Source: Phytophthora hibernalis (Eukaryota; Oomycota; Peronosporomycetes; Peronosporales; Peronosporaceae). Taken from it: 64,000 nucleotides of DNA. Made by a program: the position numbers and the translations under genes. The notes below the pieces were generated by a model. That model worked only from the letters and a program-made list of their open reading frames with translations. It ran no database searches and was not told the DNA's origin. Positions 33,496 to 45,751 of this stretch are shown piece after piece. Location of the stretch: the NCBI GenBank assembly GCA_012656075.1, contig JAAKBF010000045.1:310001-374000 (forward strand). Direction: 5' to 3'. Every line of letters begins with the position of its first letter. Position 1 is the stretch's first letter.

Positions 33496-33933
33496 ACTCT
33501 TTGATCGACTCACCTCCTCTTGCAACGCTACGGACGGTTACAGACACCGCCCAGTTATGCTCTCGGACGCTTGCAAACTCTACTAATCGTTATTGCCCAC
33601 GAGGACACTGCTGCAGGTCAGCCGGCCGACCGCGGGCTAGTTTGCTCTTGCTCAGTCACTTGTTCCAAAATTGGCTGCCAACAATGCGGCCTAGTTGACG
33701 GAGTAGACCACCGCCCACTCAGTAGACGCCAGAGTGGCTCGCAGCACGCGAAGCGGTGTTTGTATTGACTGTGCGCGTAGCGTGGTAGGTCGTGTAGAGA
33801 AGAAAGGACGCCATGAGTGAGGCCCGGGGTGGTATTTAGCCGTAGCGGCGCGTGTGGAGTGCCCTGATGGCTCTGTTCGCTGCAGGGGCGCAGAAAGCGG
33901 TCCGAAAAAGGAGGGTACGTTATCCATCTTGCT

Positions 33934-34005
33934 GGGCGCATAGCGCAGTGGTAGCGCGTCCGCTTTGCAAGCGGAAGGCCCCGGGTTCAATCCCCGGTGT
34001 GTCCA
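33934..34005 (+). tRNA. tRNA-Ala(UGC), array copy 47
   Basis: Canonical copy; unit 510 bp. Confidence 0.96.
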
Positions 34006-34445
34006 ACTCTTTGATCGACTCACCTCCTCTTGCAACGCTACGGACGGTTACAGACACCGCCCAGTTATGCTCTCGGACGCTTGCAAACTCTACTAATCGT
34101 TATTGCCCACGAGGACACTGCTGCAGGTCAGCCGGCCGACCGCGGGCTAGTTTGCTCTTGCTCAGTCACTTGTTCCAAAATTGGCTGCCAACAATGCGGC
34201 CTAGTTGACGGAGTAGACCACCGCCCACTCAGTAGACGCCAGAGTGGCTCGCAGCACGCGAAGCGGTGTTTGTATTGACTGTGCGCGTAGCGTGGTAGGT
34301 CGTGTAGAGAAGAAAGGACGCCATGAGTGAGGCCCGGGGTGGTATTTAGCCGTAGCGGCGCGTGTGGAGTGCCCTGATGGCTCTGTTCGCTGCAGGGGGC
34401 GCAGAAAGCGGTCCGAAAAATGGAGGGTACGTTATCCATCTTGCT

Positions 34446-34517
34446 GGGCGCATAGCGCAGTGGTAGCGCGTCCGCTTTGCAAGCGGAAGGCCCCGGGTTC
34501 AATCCCCGGTGTGTCCA
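34446..34517 (+). tRNA. tRNA-Ala(UGC), array copy 48
   Basis: Canonical copy. Confidence 0.96.
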
Positions 34518-34957
34518 ACTCTTTGATCGACTCACCTCCTCTTGCAACGCTACGGACGGTTACAGACACCGCCCAGTTATGCTCTCGGACGCTTGCAAAC
34601 TCTACTAATCGTTATTGCCCACGAGGACACTGCTGCAGGTCAGCCGGCCGACCGCGGGCTAGTTTGCTCTTGCTCAGTCACTTGTTCCAAAATTGGCTGC
34701 CAACAATGCGGCCTAGTTGACGGAGTAGACCACCGCCCACTCAGTAGACGCCAGAGTGGCTCGCAGCACGCGAAGCGGTGTTTGTATTGACTGTGCGCGT
34801 AGCGTGGTAGGTCGTGTAGAGAAGAAAGGACGCCATGAGTGAGGCCCGGGGTGGTATTTAGCCGTAGCGGCGCGTGTGGAGTGCCCTGATGGCTCTGTTC
34901 GCTGCAGGGGGCGCAGAAAGCGGTCCGAAAAATGGAGGGTACGTTATCCATCTTGCT

Positions 34958-35029
34958 GGGCGCATAGCGCAGTGGTAGCGCGTCCGCTTTGCAAGCGGAA
35001 GGCCCCGGGTTCAATCCCCGGTGTGTCCA
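34958..35029 (+). tRNA. tRNA-Ala(UGC), array copy 49
   Basis: Canonical copy. Confidence 0.96.
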
Positions 35030-35468
35030 ACTCTTTGATCGACTCACCTCCTCTTGCAACGCTACGGACGGTTACAGACACCGCCCAGTTATGCTCTCGG
35101 ACGCTTGCAAACTCTACTAATCGTTATTGCCCACGAGGACACTGCTGCAGGTCAGCCGGCCGACCGCGGGCTAGTTTGCTCTTGCTCAGTCACTTGTTCC
35201 AAAATTGGCTGCCAACAATGCGGCCTAGTTGACGGAGTAGACCACCGCCCACTCAGTAGACGCCAGAGTGGCTCGCAGCACGCGAAGCGGTGTTTGTATT
35301 GACTGTGCGCGTAGCGTGGTAGGTCGTGTAGAGAAGAAAGGACGCCATGAGTGAGGCCCGGGGTGGTATTTAGCCGTAGCGGCGCGTGTGGAGTGCCCTG
35401 ATGGCTCTGTTCGCTGCAGGGGGCGCAGAAAGCGGTCCGAAAATGGAGGGTACGTTATCCATCTTGCT

Positions 35469-35540
35469 GGGCGCATAGCGCAGTGGTAGCGCGTCCGCTT
35501 TGCAAGCGGAAGGCCCCGGGTTCAATCCCCGGTGTGTCCA
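35469..35540 (+). tRNA. tRNA-Ala(UGC), array copy 50
   Basis: Canonical copy; upstream A-run shortened to GAAAATGG. Confidence 0.96.
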
Positions 35541-35980
35541 ACTCTTTGATCGACTCACCTCCTCTTGCAACGCTACGGACGGTTACAGACACCGCCCAGT
35601 TATGCTCTCGGACGCTTGCAAACTCTACTAATCGTTATTGCCCACGAGGACACTGCTGCAGGTCAGCCGGCCGACCGCGGGCTAGTTTGCTCTTGCTCAG
35701 TCACTTGTTCCAAAATTGGCTGCCAACAATGCGGCCTAGTTGACGGAGTAGACCACCGCCCACTCAGTAGACGCCAGAGTGGCTCGCAGCACGCGAAGCG
35801 GTGTTTGTATTGACTGTGCGCGTAGCGTGGTAGGTCGTGTAGAGAAGAAAGGACGCCATGAGTGAGGCCCGGGGTGGTATTTAGCCGTAGCGGCGCGTGT
35901 GGAGTGCCCTGATGGCTCTGTTCGCTGCAGGGGGCGCAGAAAGCGGTCCGAAAAATGGAGGGTACGTTATCCATCTTGCT

Positions 35981-36052
35981 GGGCGCATAGCGCAGTGGTA
36001 GCGCGTCCGCTTTGCAAGCGGAAGGCCCCGGGTTCAATCCCCGGTGTGTCCA
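35981..36052 (+). tRNA. tRNA-Ala(UGC), array copy 51
   Basis: Canonical copy. Confidence 0.96.
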
Positions 36053-36490
36053 ACTCTTTGATCGACTCACCTCCTCTTGCAACGCTACGGACGGTTACAG
36101 ACACCGCCCAGTTATGCTCTCGGACGCTTGCAAACTCTACTAATCGTTATTGCCCACGAGGACACTGCTGCAGGTCAGCCGGCCGACCGCGGGCTAGTTT
36201 GCTCTTGCTCAGTCACTTGTTCCAAAATTGGCTGCCAACAATGCGGCCTAGTTGACGGAGTAGACCACCGCCCACTCAGTAGACGCCAGAGTGGCTCGCA
36301 GCACGCGAAGCGGTGTTTGTATTGACTGTGCGCGTAGCGTGGTAGGTCGTGTAGAGAAGAAAGGACGCCATGAGTGAGGCCCGGGGTGGTATTTAGCCGT
36401 AGCGGCGCGTGTGGAGTGCCCTGATGGCTCTGTTCGCTGCAGGGGCGCAGAAAGCGGTCCGAAAAGGGAGGGTACGTTATCCATCTTGCT

Positions 36491-36562
36491 GGGCGCATAG
36501 CGCAGTGGTAGCGCGTCCGCTTTGCAAGCGGAAGGCCCCGGGTTCAATCCCCGGTGTGTCCA
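36491..36562 (+). tRNA. tRNA-Ala(UGC), array copy 52
   Basis: Canonical copy; upstream variant GAAAAGGGAGG. Confidence 0.96.
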
Positions 36563-37002
36563 ACTCTTTGATCGACTCACCTCCTCTTGCAACGCTACGG
36601 ACGGTTACAGACACCGCCCAGTTATGCTCTCGGACGCTTGCAAACTCTACTAATCGTTATTGCCCACGAGGACACTGCTGCAGGTCAGCCGGCCGACCGC
36701 GGGCTAGTTTGCTCTTGCTCAGTCACTTGTTCCAAAATTGGCTGCCAACAATGCGGCCTAGTTGACGGAGTAGACCACCGCCCACTCAGTAGACGCCAGA
36801 GTGGCTCGCAGCACGCGAAGCGGTGTTTGTATTGACTGTGCGCGTAGCGTGGTAGGTCGTGTAGAGAAGAAAGGACGCCATGAGTGAGGCCCGGGGTGGT
36901 ATTTAGCCGTAGCGGCGCGTGTGGAGTGCCCTGATGGCTCTGTTCGCTGCAGGGGGCGCAGAAAGCGGTCCGAAAAATGGAGGGTACGTTATCCATCTTG
37001 CT

Positions 37003-37074
37003 GGGCGCATAGCGCAGTGGTAGCGCGTCCGCTTTGCAAGCGGAAGGCCCCGGGTTCAATCCCCGGTGTGTCCA
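37003..37074 (+). tRNA. tRNA-Ala(UGC), array copy 53
   Basis: Canonical copy. Confidence 0.96.
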
Positions 37075-37513
37075 ACTCTTTGATCGACTCACCTCCTCTT
37101 GCAACGCTACGGACGGTTACAGACACCGCCCAGTTATGCTCTCGGACGCTTGCAAACTCTACTAATCGTTATTGCCCACGAGGACACTGCTGCAGGTCAG
37201 CCGGCCGACCGCGGGCTAGTTTGCTCTTGCTCAGTCACTTGTTCCAAAATTGGCTGCCAACAATGCGGCCTAGTTGACGGAGTAGACCACCGCCCACTCA
37301 GTAGACGCCAGAGTGGCTCGCAGCACGCGAAGCGGTGTTTGTATTGACTGTGCGCGTAGCGTGGTAGGTCGTGTAGAGAAGAAAGGACGCCATGAGTGAG
37401 GCCCGGGGTGGTATTTAGCCGTAGCGGCGCGTGTGGAGTGCCCTGATGGCTCTGTTCGCTGCAGGGGGCGCAGAAAGCGGTCCGAAAATGGAGGGTACGT
37501 TATCCATCTTGCT

Positions 37514-37585
37514 GGGCGCATAGCGCAGTGGTAGCGCGTCCGCTTTGCAAGCGGAAGGCCCCGGGTTCAATCCCCGGTGTGTCCA
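37514..37585 (+). tRNA. tRNA-Ala(UGC), array copy 54
   Basis: Canonical copy; upstream A-run shortened to GAAAATGG. Confidence 0.96.
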
Positions 37586-38025
37586 ACTCTTTGATCGACT
37601 CACCTCCTCTTGCAACGCTACGGACGGTTACAGACACCGCCCAGTTATGCTCTCGGACGCTTGCAAACTCTACTAATCGTTATTGCCCACGAGGACACTG
37701 CTGCAGGTCAGCCGGCCGACCGCGGGCTAGTTTGCTCTTGCTCAGTCACTTGTTCCAAAATTGGCTGCCAACAATGCGGCCTAGTTGACGGAGTAGACCA
37801 CCGCCCACTCAGTAGACGCCAGAGTGGCTCGCAGCACGCGAAGCGGTGTTTGTATTGACTGTGCGCGTAGCGTGGTAGGTCGTGTAGAGAAGAAAGGACG
37901 CCATGAGTGAGGCCCGGGGTGGTATTTAGCCGTAGCGGCGCGTGTGGAGTGCCCTGATGGCTCTGTTCGCTGCAGGGGGCGCAGAAAGCGGTCCGAAAAA
38001 TGGAGGGTACGTTATCCATCTTGCT

Positions 38026-38097
38026 GGGCGCATAGCGCAGTGGTAGCGCGTCCGCTTTGCAAGCGGAAGGCCCCGGGTTCAATCCCCGGTGTGTCCA
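38026..38097 (+). tRNA. tRNA-Ala(UGC), array copy 55
   Basis: Canonical copy. Confidence 0.96.
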
Positions 38098-38537
38098 ACT
38101 CTTTGATCGACTCACCTCCTCTTGCAACGCTACGGACGGTTACAGACACCGCCCAGTTATGCTCTCGGACGCTTGCAAACTCTACTAATCGTTATTGCCC
38201 ACGAGGACACTGCTGCAGGTCAGCCGGCCGACCGCGGGCTAGTTTGCTCTTGCTCAGTCACTTGTTCCAAAATTGGCTGCCAACAATGCGGCCTAGTTGA
38301 CGGAGTAGACCACCGCCCACTCAGTAGACGCCAGAGTGGCTCGCAGCACGCGAAGCGGTGTTTGTATTGACTGTGCGCGTAGCGTGGTAGGTCGTGTAGA
38401 GAAGAAAGGACGCCATGAGTGAGGCCCGGGGTGGTATTTAGCCGTAGCGGCGCGTGTGGAGTGCCCTGATGGCTCTGTTCGCTGCAGGGGGCGCAGAAAG
38501 CGGTCCGAAAAATGGAGGGTACGTTATCCATCTTGCT

Positions 38538-38609
38538 GGGCGCATAGCGCAGTGGTAGCGCGTCCGCTTTGCAAGCGGAAGGCCCCGGGTTCAATCCCCG
38601 GTGTGTCCA
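38538..38609 (+). tRNA. tRNA-Ala(UGC), array copy 56
   Basis: Canonical copy. Confidence 0.96.
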
Positions 38610-39049
38610 ACTCTTTGATCGACTCACCTCCTCTTGCAACGCTACGGACGGTTACAGACACCGCCCAGTTATGCTCTCGGACGCTTGCAAACTCTACTAA
38701 TCGTTATTGCCCACGAGGACACTGCTGCAGGTCAGCCGGCCGACCGCGGGCTAGTTTGCTCTTGCTCAGTCACTTGTTCCAAAATTGGCTGCCAACAATG
38801 CGGCCTAGTTGACGGAGTAGACCACCGCCCACTCAGTAGACGCCAGAGTGGCTCGCAGCACGCGAAGCGGTGTTTGTATTGACTGTGCGCGTAGCGTGGT
38901 AGGTCGTGTAGAGAAGAAAGGACGCCATGAGTGAGGCCCGGGGTGGTATTTAGCCGTAGCGGCGCGTGTGGAGTGCCCTGATGGCTCTGTTCGCTGCAGG
39001 GGGCGCAGAAAGCGGTCCGAAAAATGGAGGGTACGTTATCCATCTTGCT

Positions 39050-39121
39050 GGGCGCATAGCGCAGTGGTAGCGCGTCCGCTTTGCAAGCGGAAGGCCCCGG
39101 GTTCAATCCCCGGTGTGTCCA
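39050..39121 (+). tRNA. tRNA-Ala(UGC), array copy 57
   Basis: Canonical copy. Confidence 0.96.
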
Positions 39122-39561
39122 ACTCTTTGATCGACTCACCTCCTCTTGCAACGCTACGGACGGTTACAGACACCGCCCAGTTATGCTCTCGGACGCTTGC
39201 AAACTCTACTAATCGTTATTGCCCACGAGGACACTGCTGCAGGTCAGCCGGCCGACCGCGGGCTAGTTTGCTCTTGCTCAGTCACTTGTTCCAAAATTGG
39301 CTGCCAACAATGCGGCCTAGTTGACGGAGTAGACCACCGCCCACTCAGTAGACGCCAGAGTGGCTCGCAGCACGCGAAGCGGTGTTTGTATTGACTGTGC
39401 GCGTAGCGTGGTAGGTCGTGTAGAGAAGAAAGGACGCCATGAGTGAGGCCCGGGGTGGTATTTAGCCGTAGCGGCGCGTGTGGAGTGCCCTGATGGCTCT
39501 GTTCGCTGCAGGGGGCGCAGAAAGCGGTCCGAAAAATGGAGGGTACGTTATCCATCTTGCT

Positions 39562-39633
39562 GGGCGCATAGCGCAGTGGTAGCGCGTCCGCTTTGCAAGC
39601 GGAAGGCCCCGGGTTCAATCCCCGGTGTGTCCA
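39562..39633 (+). tRNA. tRNA-Ala(UGC), array copy 58
   Basis: Canonical copy. Confidence 0.96.
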
Positions 39634-40072
39634 ACTCTTTGATCGACTCACCTCCTCTTGCAACGCTACGGACGGTTACAGACACCGCCCAGTTATGCTC
39701 TCGGACGCTTGCAAACTCTACTAATCGTTATTGCCCACGAGGACACTGCTGCAGGTCAGCCGGCCGACCGCGGGCTAGTTTGCTCTTGCTCAGTCACTTG
39801 TTCCAAAATTGGCTGCCAACAATGCGGCCTAGTTGACGGAGTAGACCACCGCCCACTCAGTAGACGCCAGAGTGGCTCGCAGCACGCGAAGCGGTGTTTG
39901 TATTGACTGTGCGCGTAGCGTGGTAGGTCGTGTAGAGAAGAAAGGACGCCATGAGTGAGGCCCGGGGTGGTATTTAGCCGTAGCGGCGCGTGTGGAGTGC
40001 CCTGATGGCTCTGTTCGCTGCAGGGGCGCAGAAAGCGGTCCGAAAAATGGAGGGTACGTTATCCATCTTGCT

Positions 40073-40144
40073 GGGCGCATAGCGCAGTGGTAGCGCGTCC
40101 GCTTTGCAAGCGGAAGGCCCCGGGTTCAATCCCCGGTGTGTCCA
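40073..40144 (+). tRNA. tRNA-Ala(UGC), array copy 59
   Basis: Canonical copy. Confidence 0.96.
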
Positions 40145-40584
40145 ACTCTTTGATCGACTCACCTCCTCTTGCAACGCTACGGACGGTTACAGACACCGCC
40201 CAGTTATGCTCTCGGACGCTTGCAAACTCTACTAATCGTTATTGCCCACGAGGACACTGCTGCAGGTCAGCCGGCCGACCGCGGGCTAGTTTGCTCTTGC
40301 TCAGTCACTTGTTCCAAAATTGGCTGCCAACAATGCGGCCTAGTTGACGGAGTAGACCACCGCCCACTCAGTAGACGCCAGAGTGGCTCGCAGCACGCGA
40401 AGCGGTGTTTGTATTGACTGTGCGCGTAGCGTGGTAGGTCGTGTAGAGAAGAAAGGACGCCATGAGTGAGGCCCGGGGTGGTATTTAGCCGTAGCGGCGC
40501 GTGTGGAGTGCCCTGATGGCTCTGTTCGCTGCAGGGGGCGCAGAAAGCGGTCCGAAAAAGGGAGGGTACGTTATCCATCTTGCT

Positions 40585-40656
40585 GGGCGCATAGCGCAGT
40601 GGTAGCGCGTCCGCTTTGCAAGCGGAAGGCCCCGGGTTCAATCCCCGGTGTGTCCA
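40585..40656 (+). tRNA. tRNA-Ala(UGC), array copy 60
   Basis: Canonical copy; upstream variant GAAAAAGGGAGG. Confidence 0.96.
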
Positions 40657-41096
40657 ACTCTTTGATCGACTCACCTCCTCTTGCAACGCTACGGACGGTT
40701 ACAGACACCGCCCAGTTATGCTCTCGGACGCTTGCAAACTCTACTAATCGTTATTGCCCACGAGGACACTGCTGCAGGTCAGCCGGCCGACCGCGGGCTA
40801 GTTTGCTCTTGCTCAGTCACTTGTTCCAAAATTGGCTGCCAACAATGCGGCCTAGTTGACGGAGTAGACCACCGCCCACTCAGTAGACGCCAGAGTGGCT
40901 CGCAGCACGCGAAGCGGTGTTTGTATTGACTGTGCGCGTAGCGTGGTAGGTCGTGTAGAGAAGAAAGGACGCCATGAGTGAGGCCCGGGGTGGTATTTAG
41001 CCGTAGCGGCGCGTGTGGAGTGCCCTGATGGCTCTGTTCGCTGCAGGGGGCGCAGAAAGCGGTCCGAAAAATGGAGGGTACGTTATCCATCTTGCT

Positions 41097-41168
41097 GGGC
41101 GCATAGCGCAGTGGTAGCGCGTCCGCTTTGCAAGCGGAAGGCCCCGGGTTCAATCCCCGGTGTGTCCA
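41097..41168 (+). tRNA. tRNA-Ala(UGC), array copy 61
   Basis: Canonical copy. Confidence 0.96.
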
Positions 41169-41608
41169 ACTCTTTGATCGACTCACCTCCTCTTGCAACG
41201 CTACGGACGGTTACAGACACCGCCCAGTTATGCTCTCGGACGCTTGCAAACTCTACTAATCGTTATTGCCCACGAGGACACTGCTGCAGGTCAGCCGGCC
41301 GACCGCGGGCTAGTTTGCTCTTGCTCAGTCACTTGTTCCAAAATTGGCTGCCAACAATGCGGCCTAGTTGACGGAGTAGACCACCGCCCACTCAGTAGAC
41401 GCCAGAGTGGCTCGCAGCACGCGAAGCGGTGTTTGTATTGACTGTGCGCGTAGCGTGGTAGGTCGTGTAGAGAAGAAAGGACGCCATGAGTGAGGCCCGG
41501 GGTGGTATTTAGCCGTAGCGGCGCGTGTGGAGTGCCCTGATGGCTCTGTTCGCTGCAGGGGGCGCAGAAAGCGGTCCGAAAAATGGAGGGTACGTTATCC
41601 ATCTTGCT

Positions 41609-41680
41609 GGGCGCATAGCGCAGTGGTAGCGCGTCCGCTTTGCAAGCGGAAGGCCCCGGGTTCAATCCCCGGTGTGTCCA
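41609..41680 (+). tRNA. tRNA-Ala(UGC), array copy 62
   Basis: Canonical copy. Confidence 0.96.
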
Positions 41681-42119
41681 ACTCTTTGATCGACTCACCT
41701 CCTCTTGCAACGCTACGGACGGTTACAGACACCGCCCAGTTATGCTCTCGGACGCTTGCAAACTCTACTAATCGTTATTGCCCACGAGGACACTGCTGCA
41801 GGTCAGCCGGCCGACCGCGGGCTAGTTTGCTCTTGCTCAGTCACTTGTTCCAAAATTGGCTGCCAACAATGCGGCCTAGTTGACGGAGTAGACCACCGCC
41901 CACTCAGTAGACGCCAGAGTGGCTCGCAGCACGCGAAGCGGTGTTTGTATTGACTGTGCGCGTAGCGTGGTAGGTCGTGTAGAGAAGAAAGGACGCCATG
42001 AGTGAGGCCCGGGGTGGTATTTAGCCGTAGCGGCGCGTGTGGAGTGCCCTGATGGCTCTGTTCGCTGCAGGGGGCGCAGAAAGCGGTCCGAAAAGGGAGG
42101 GTACGTTATCCATCTTGCT

Positions 42120-42191
42120 GGGCGCATAGCGCAGTGGTAGCGCGTCCGCTTTGCAAGCGGAAGGCCCCGGGTTCAATCCCCGGTGTGTCCA
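42120..42191 (+). tRNA. tRNA-Ala(UGC), array copy 63
   Basis: Canonical copy; last unit of the homogeneous block. Confidence 0.96.
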
Positions 42192-42627
42192 ACTCTTTGA
42201 TCGACTCACCTCCTCTTGCAACGCTACGGACGGTTACAGACACCGCCCAGTTATGCTCTCGGACGCTTGCAAACTCTACTAATCGTTATTGCCCACGAGG
42301 ACACTGCTGCAGGTCAGCCGGCCGACCGCGGGCTAGTTTGCTCTTGCTCAGTCACTTGTTCCAAAATTGGCTGCCAACAATGCGGCCTAGTTGACGGAGT
42401 AGACCACCGCCCACTCAGTAGACGCCAGAGTGGCTCGCAGCACGCGAAGCGGTGTTTGTATTGACTGTGCGCGTAGCGTGGTAGGTCGTGTAGAGAAGAA
42501 AGGACGCCATGAGTGAGGCCCGGGTGGTATTTAGCCGTAGCGGCGCGTGTGGAGTGCCCTGATGGCTCTGTTCGCTGCAGGGGGCGCAGAAAGCGGTCCG
42601 AAAAGGAGGTACGTTATCCATCTTGCT

Positions 42628-42699
42628 GGGCGCATAGCGCAGTGGTAGCGCGTCCGCTTTGCAAGCGGAAGGCCCCGGGTTCAATCCCCGGTGTGTCCA
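42628..42699 (+). tRNA. tRNA-Ala(UGC), array copy 64
   Basis: Canonical tRNA in the first visibly diverged unit (CCCGGGTGG and GAAAAGGAGGTACG upstream). Confidence 0.95.
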
Positions 42700-43137
42700 A
42701 CTCTTTGATCGACTCACCTCCTCTTGCAACGCTACGGACGGTTACAGACACCGCCCAGTTATGCTCTCGGACGCTTGCAAACTCTACTAATCGTTATTGC
42801 CCACGAGGACACTGCTGCAGGTCAGCCGGCCGACCGCGGGCTGGTTTGCTCTTGCTCAGTCACTTGTTCCAAAATTGGCTGCCAACAATGCGGCCTAGTT
42901 GACGGAGTAGACCACCGCCCACTCAGTAGACGCCAGAGTGGCTCGCAGCACGCGAAGCGGTGTTTGTATTGACTGTGCGCGTAGTGTGGTAGGTCGTGTA
43001 GAAGAAAGGACGCCATGAGTGAGGCCCGGGGTGGTATTTAGCCGTAGCGGCGCGTGTGGAGTGCCCTGATGGCTCTGTTCGCTGCAGGGGGCGCAGAAAG
43101 CGGTCCGAAAAATGGAGGGTACGTTATCCATCTTGCT

Positions 43138-43209
43138 GGGCGCATAGCGCAGTGGTAGCGCGTCCGCTTTGCAAGCGGAAGGCCCCGGGTTCAATCCCCG
43201 GTGTGTCCA
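43138..43209 (+). tRNA. tRNA-Ala(UGC), array copy 65
   Basis: Canonical tRNA; unit has the GTAGTGTGG variant and a GA deletion in the GTAGAGAAG stretch. Confidence 0.95.
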
Positions 43210-43646
43210 ACTCTTTGATCGACTCACCTCCTCTTGCAACGCTACGGACGGTTACAGACACCGCCCAGTTATGCTCTCGGACGCTTGCAAACTCTACTAA
43301 TCGTTATTGCCCACGAGGACACTGCTGCAGGTCAGCCGGCCGACCGCGGGCTAGTTTGCTCTTGCTCAGTCACTTGTTCCAAAATTGGCTGCCAACAATG
43401 CGGCCTAGTTGACGGAGTAGACCACCGCCCACTCAGTAGACGCCAGAGTGGCTCGCAGCACGCGAAGCGGTGTTTGTATTGACTGTGCGCGTAGTGTGGT
43501 AGGTCGTGTAGAAGAAAGGACGCCATGAGTGAGGCCCGGGGTGGTATTTAGCCGTAGCGGCGCGTGTGGAGTGCCCTGAAGGCTCTGTTCGCTGCAGGGG
43601 GCGCAGAAAGCGGTCCGAAAAAGGAGGGTACGTTATCCATCTTGCT

Positions 43647-43718
43647 GGGCGCATAGCGCAGTGGTAGCGCGTCCGCTTTGCAAGCGGAAGGCCCCGGGTT
43701 CAATCCCCGGTGTGTCCA
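43647..43718 (+). tRNA. tRNA-Ala(UGC), array copy 66
   Basis: Canonical tRNA; unit carries CCTGAAGGCTC instead of CCTGATGGCTC upstream. Confidence 0.95.
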
Positions 43719-44157
43719 ACTCTTTGATCGACTCACCTCCTCTTGCAACGCTACGGACGGTTACAGACACCGCCCAGTTATGCTCTCGGACGCTTGCAAA
43801 CTCTACTAATCGTTATTGCCCACGAGGACACTGCTGCAGGTCAGCCGGCCGACCGCGGGCTAGTTTGCTCTTGCTCAGTCACTTGTTCCAAAATTGGCTG
43901 CCAACAATGCGGCCTGTTGACGGAGTAGACCACCGCCCACTCAGTAGACGCCAGAGTGGCTCGCAGCACGCGAAGCGGTGTTTGTATTGACTGTGCGCGT
44001 AGCGTGGTAGGTCGTGTAGAGAGAAGAAAGGACGCCATGAGTGAGGCCGGGGTGGTATTTAGCCGTAGCGGCGCGTGTGGAGTGCCCTGATGGCTCTGTT
44101 CGCTGCAGGGGCGCAGAAAGCGGCCCGAAAGGGGGAGGGTACGTTATCCATCTTGCT

Positions 44158-44227
44158 GGGCGCATAGCGCAGTGCTAGCGCGTCCGCTTTGCAAGCGGAA
44201 GGCCCGGGTTCAATCCCGGTGTGTCCA
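44158..44227 (+). pseudogene. tRNA-Ala copy 67, defective
   Basis: 70 nt. The D-loop reads AGTGCTA (G19 to C), one C is lost before the T stem and one C is lost from its 3' strand, so the T arm cannot form five pairs with a 7-nt loop. Confidence 0.85.
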
Positions 44228-44665
44228 ACTCTTTGATCGACTCACCTCCTCTTGCAACGCTACGGACGGTTACAGACACCGCCCAGTTATGCTCTCGGAC
44301 GCTTGCAAACTCTACTAATCGTTATTGCCCACGAGGACACTGCTGCAGGTCAGCCGGCCGACCGCGGGCTGGTTTGCTCTTGCTCAGTCACTTGTTCCAA
44401 AATTGGCTGCCAACAATGCGGCCTAGTTGACGGAGTAGACCACCGCCCACTCAGTAGACGCCAGAGTGGCTCGCAGCACGCGAAGCGGTGTTTGTATTGA
44501 CTGTGCGCGTAGTGTGGTAGGTCGTGTAGAGAAGAAAGGACGCCATGAGTGAGGCCCGGGGTGGTATTTAGCCGTAGCGGCGCGTGTGGAGTGCCCTGAT
44601 GGCTCTGTTCGCTGCAGGGGCGCAGAAAGCGGTCCGAAAATGGAGGGTACGTTATCCATCTTGCT

Positions 44666-44737
44666 GGGCGCATAGCGCAGTGGTAGCGCGTCCGCTTTGC
44701 AAGCGGAAGGCCCCGGGTTCAATCCCCGGTGTGTCCA
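44666..44737 (+). tRNA. tRNA-Ala(UGC), array copy 68
   Basis: Canonical tRNA between diverged units. Confidence 0.95.
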
Positions 44738-45171
44738 ACTCTTTGATCGACTCACCTCCTCTTGCAACGCTACGGACGGTTACAGACACCGCCCAGTTAT
44801 GCTCTCGGACGCTTGCAAACTCTACTAATCGTTATTGCCCACGAGGACACTGCTGCAGGTCAGCCGGCCGACCGCGGGCTAGTTTGCTCTTGCTCAGTCA
44901 CTTGTTCCAAAATTGGCTGCCAACAATGCGGCCTAGTTGACGGAGTAGACCACCGCCCACTCAGTAGACGCCAGAGTGGCTCGCAGCACGCGAAGCGGTG
45001 TTTGTATTGACTGTGCGCGTAGTGTGGTAGGTCGTGTAGAAAGGGACGCCATGAGTGAGGCCCGGGTGGTATTTAGCCGTAGCGGCGCGTGTGGAGTGCC
45101 CTGAAGGCTTTGTTCGCTGCAGGGGGCGCAGAAAGCGGTCCGAAAATGGAGGGTACGTTATCCATCTTGCT

Positions 45172-45243
45172 GGGCGCATAGCGCAGTGGTAGCGCGTCCG
45201 CTTTGCAAGCGGAAGGCCCCGGGTTCAATCCCCGGTGTGTCCA
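45172..45243 (+). tRNA. tRNA-Ala(UGC), array copy 69
   Basis: Canonical tRNA; unit has CCTGAAGGCTTTG upstream, the motif typical of the distal block. Confidence 0.95.
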
Positions 45244-45681
45244 ACTCTTTGATCGACTCACCTCCTCTTGCAACGCTACGGACGGTTACAGACACCGCCC
45301 AGTTATGCTCTCGGACGCTTGCAAACTCTACTAATCGTTATTGCCCACGAGGACACTGCTGCAGGTCAGCCGGCCGACCGCGGGCTAGTTTGCTCTTGCT
45401 CAGTCACTTGTTCCAAAATTGGCTGCCAACAATGCGGCCTAGTTGACGGAGTAGACCACCGCCCACTCAGTAGACGCCAGAGTGGCTCGCAGCACGCGAA
45501 GCGGTGTTTGTATTGACTGTGCGCGTAGCGTGGTAGGTCGTGTAGAAGAAAGGACGCCATGAGTGAGGCCCGGGGTGGTATTTAGCCGTAGCGGCGCGTG
45601 TGGAGTGCCCTGAAGGCTTTGTTCGCTGCAGGGGGCGCAGAAAGCGGTCCGAAAAATGGAGGGTACGTTATCCATCTTGCT

Positions 45682-45751
45682 GGGCGCATAGCGCAGTGGT
45701 AGCGCGTCCGCTTTGCAAGCGGAAGGCCGGGTTCAATCCCCGGTGTGTCCA
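45682..45751 (+). tRNA. tRNA-Ala(UGC) copy 70, shortened variable loop
   Basis: 70 nt. Two C residues are lost, leaving a 3-nt variable loop (AGG); the other arms are intact. Function is doubtful. Confidence 0.6.
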
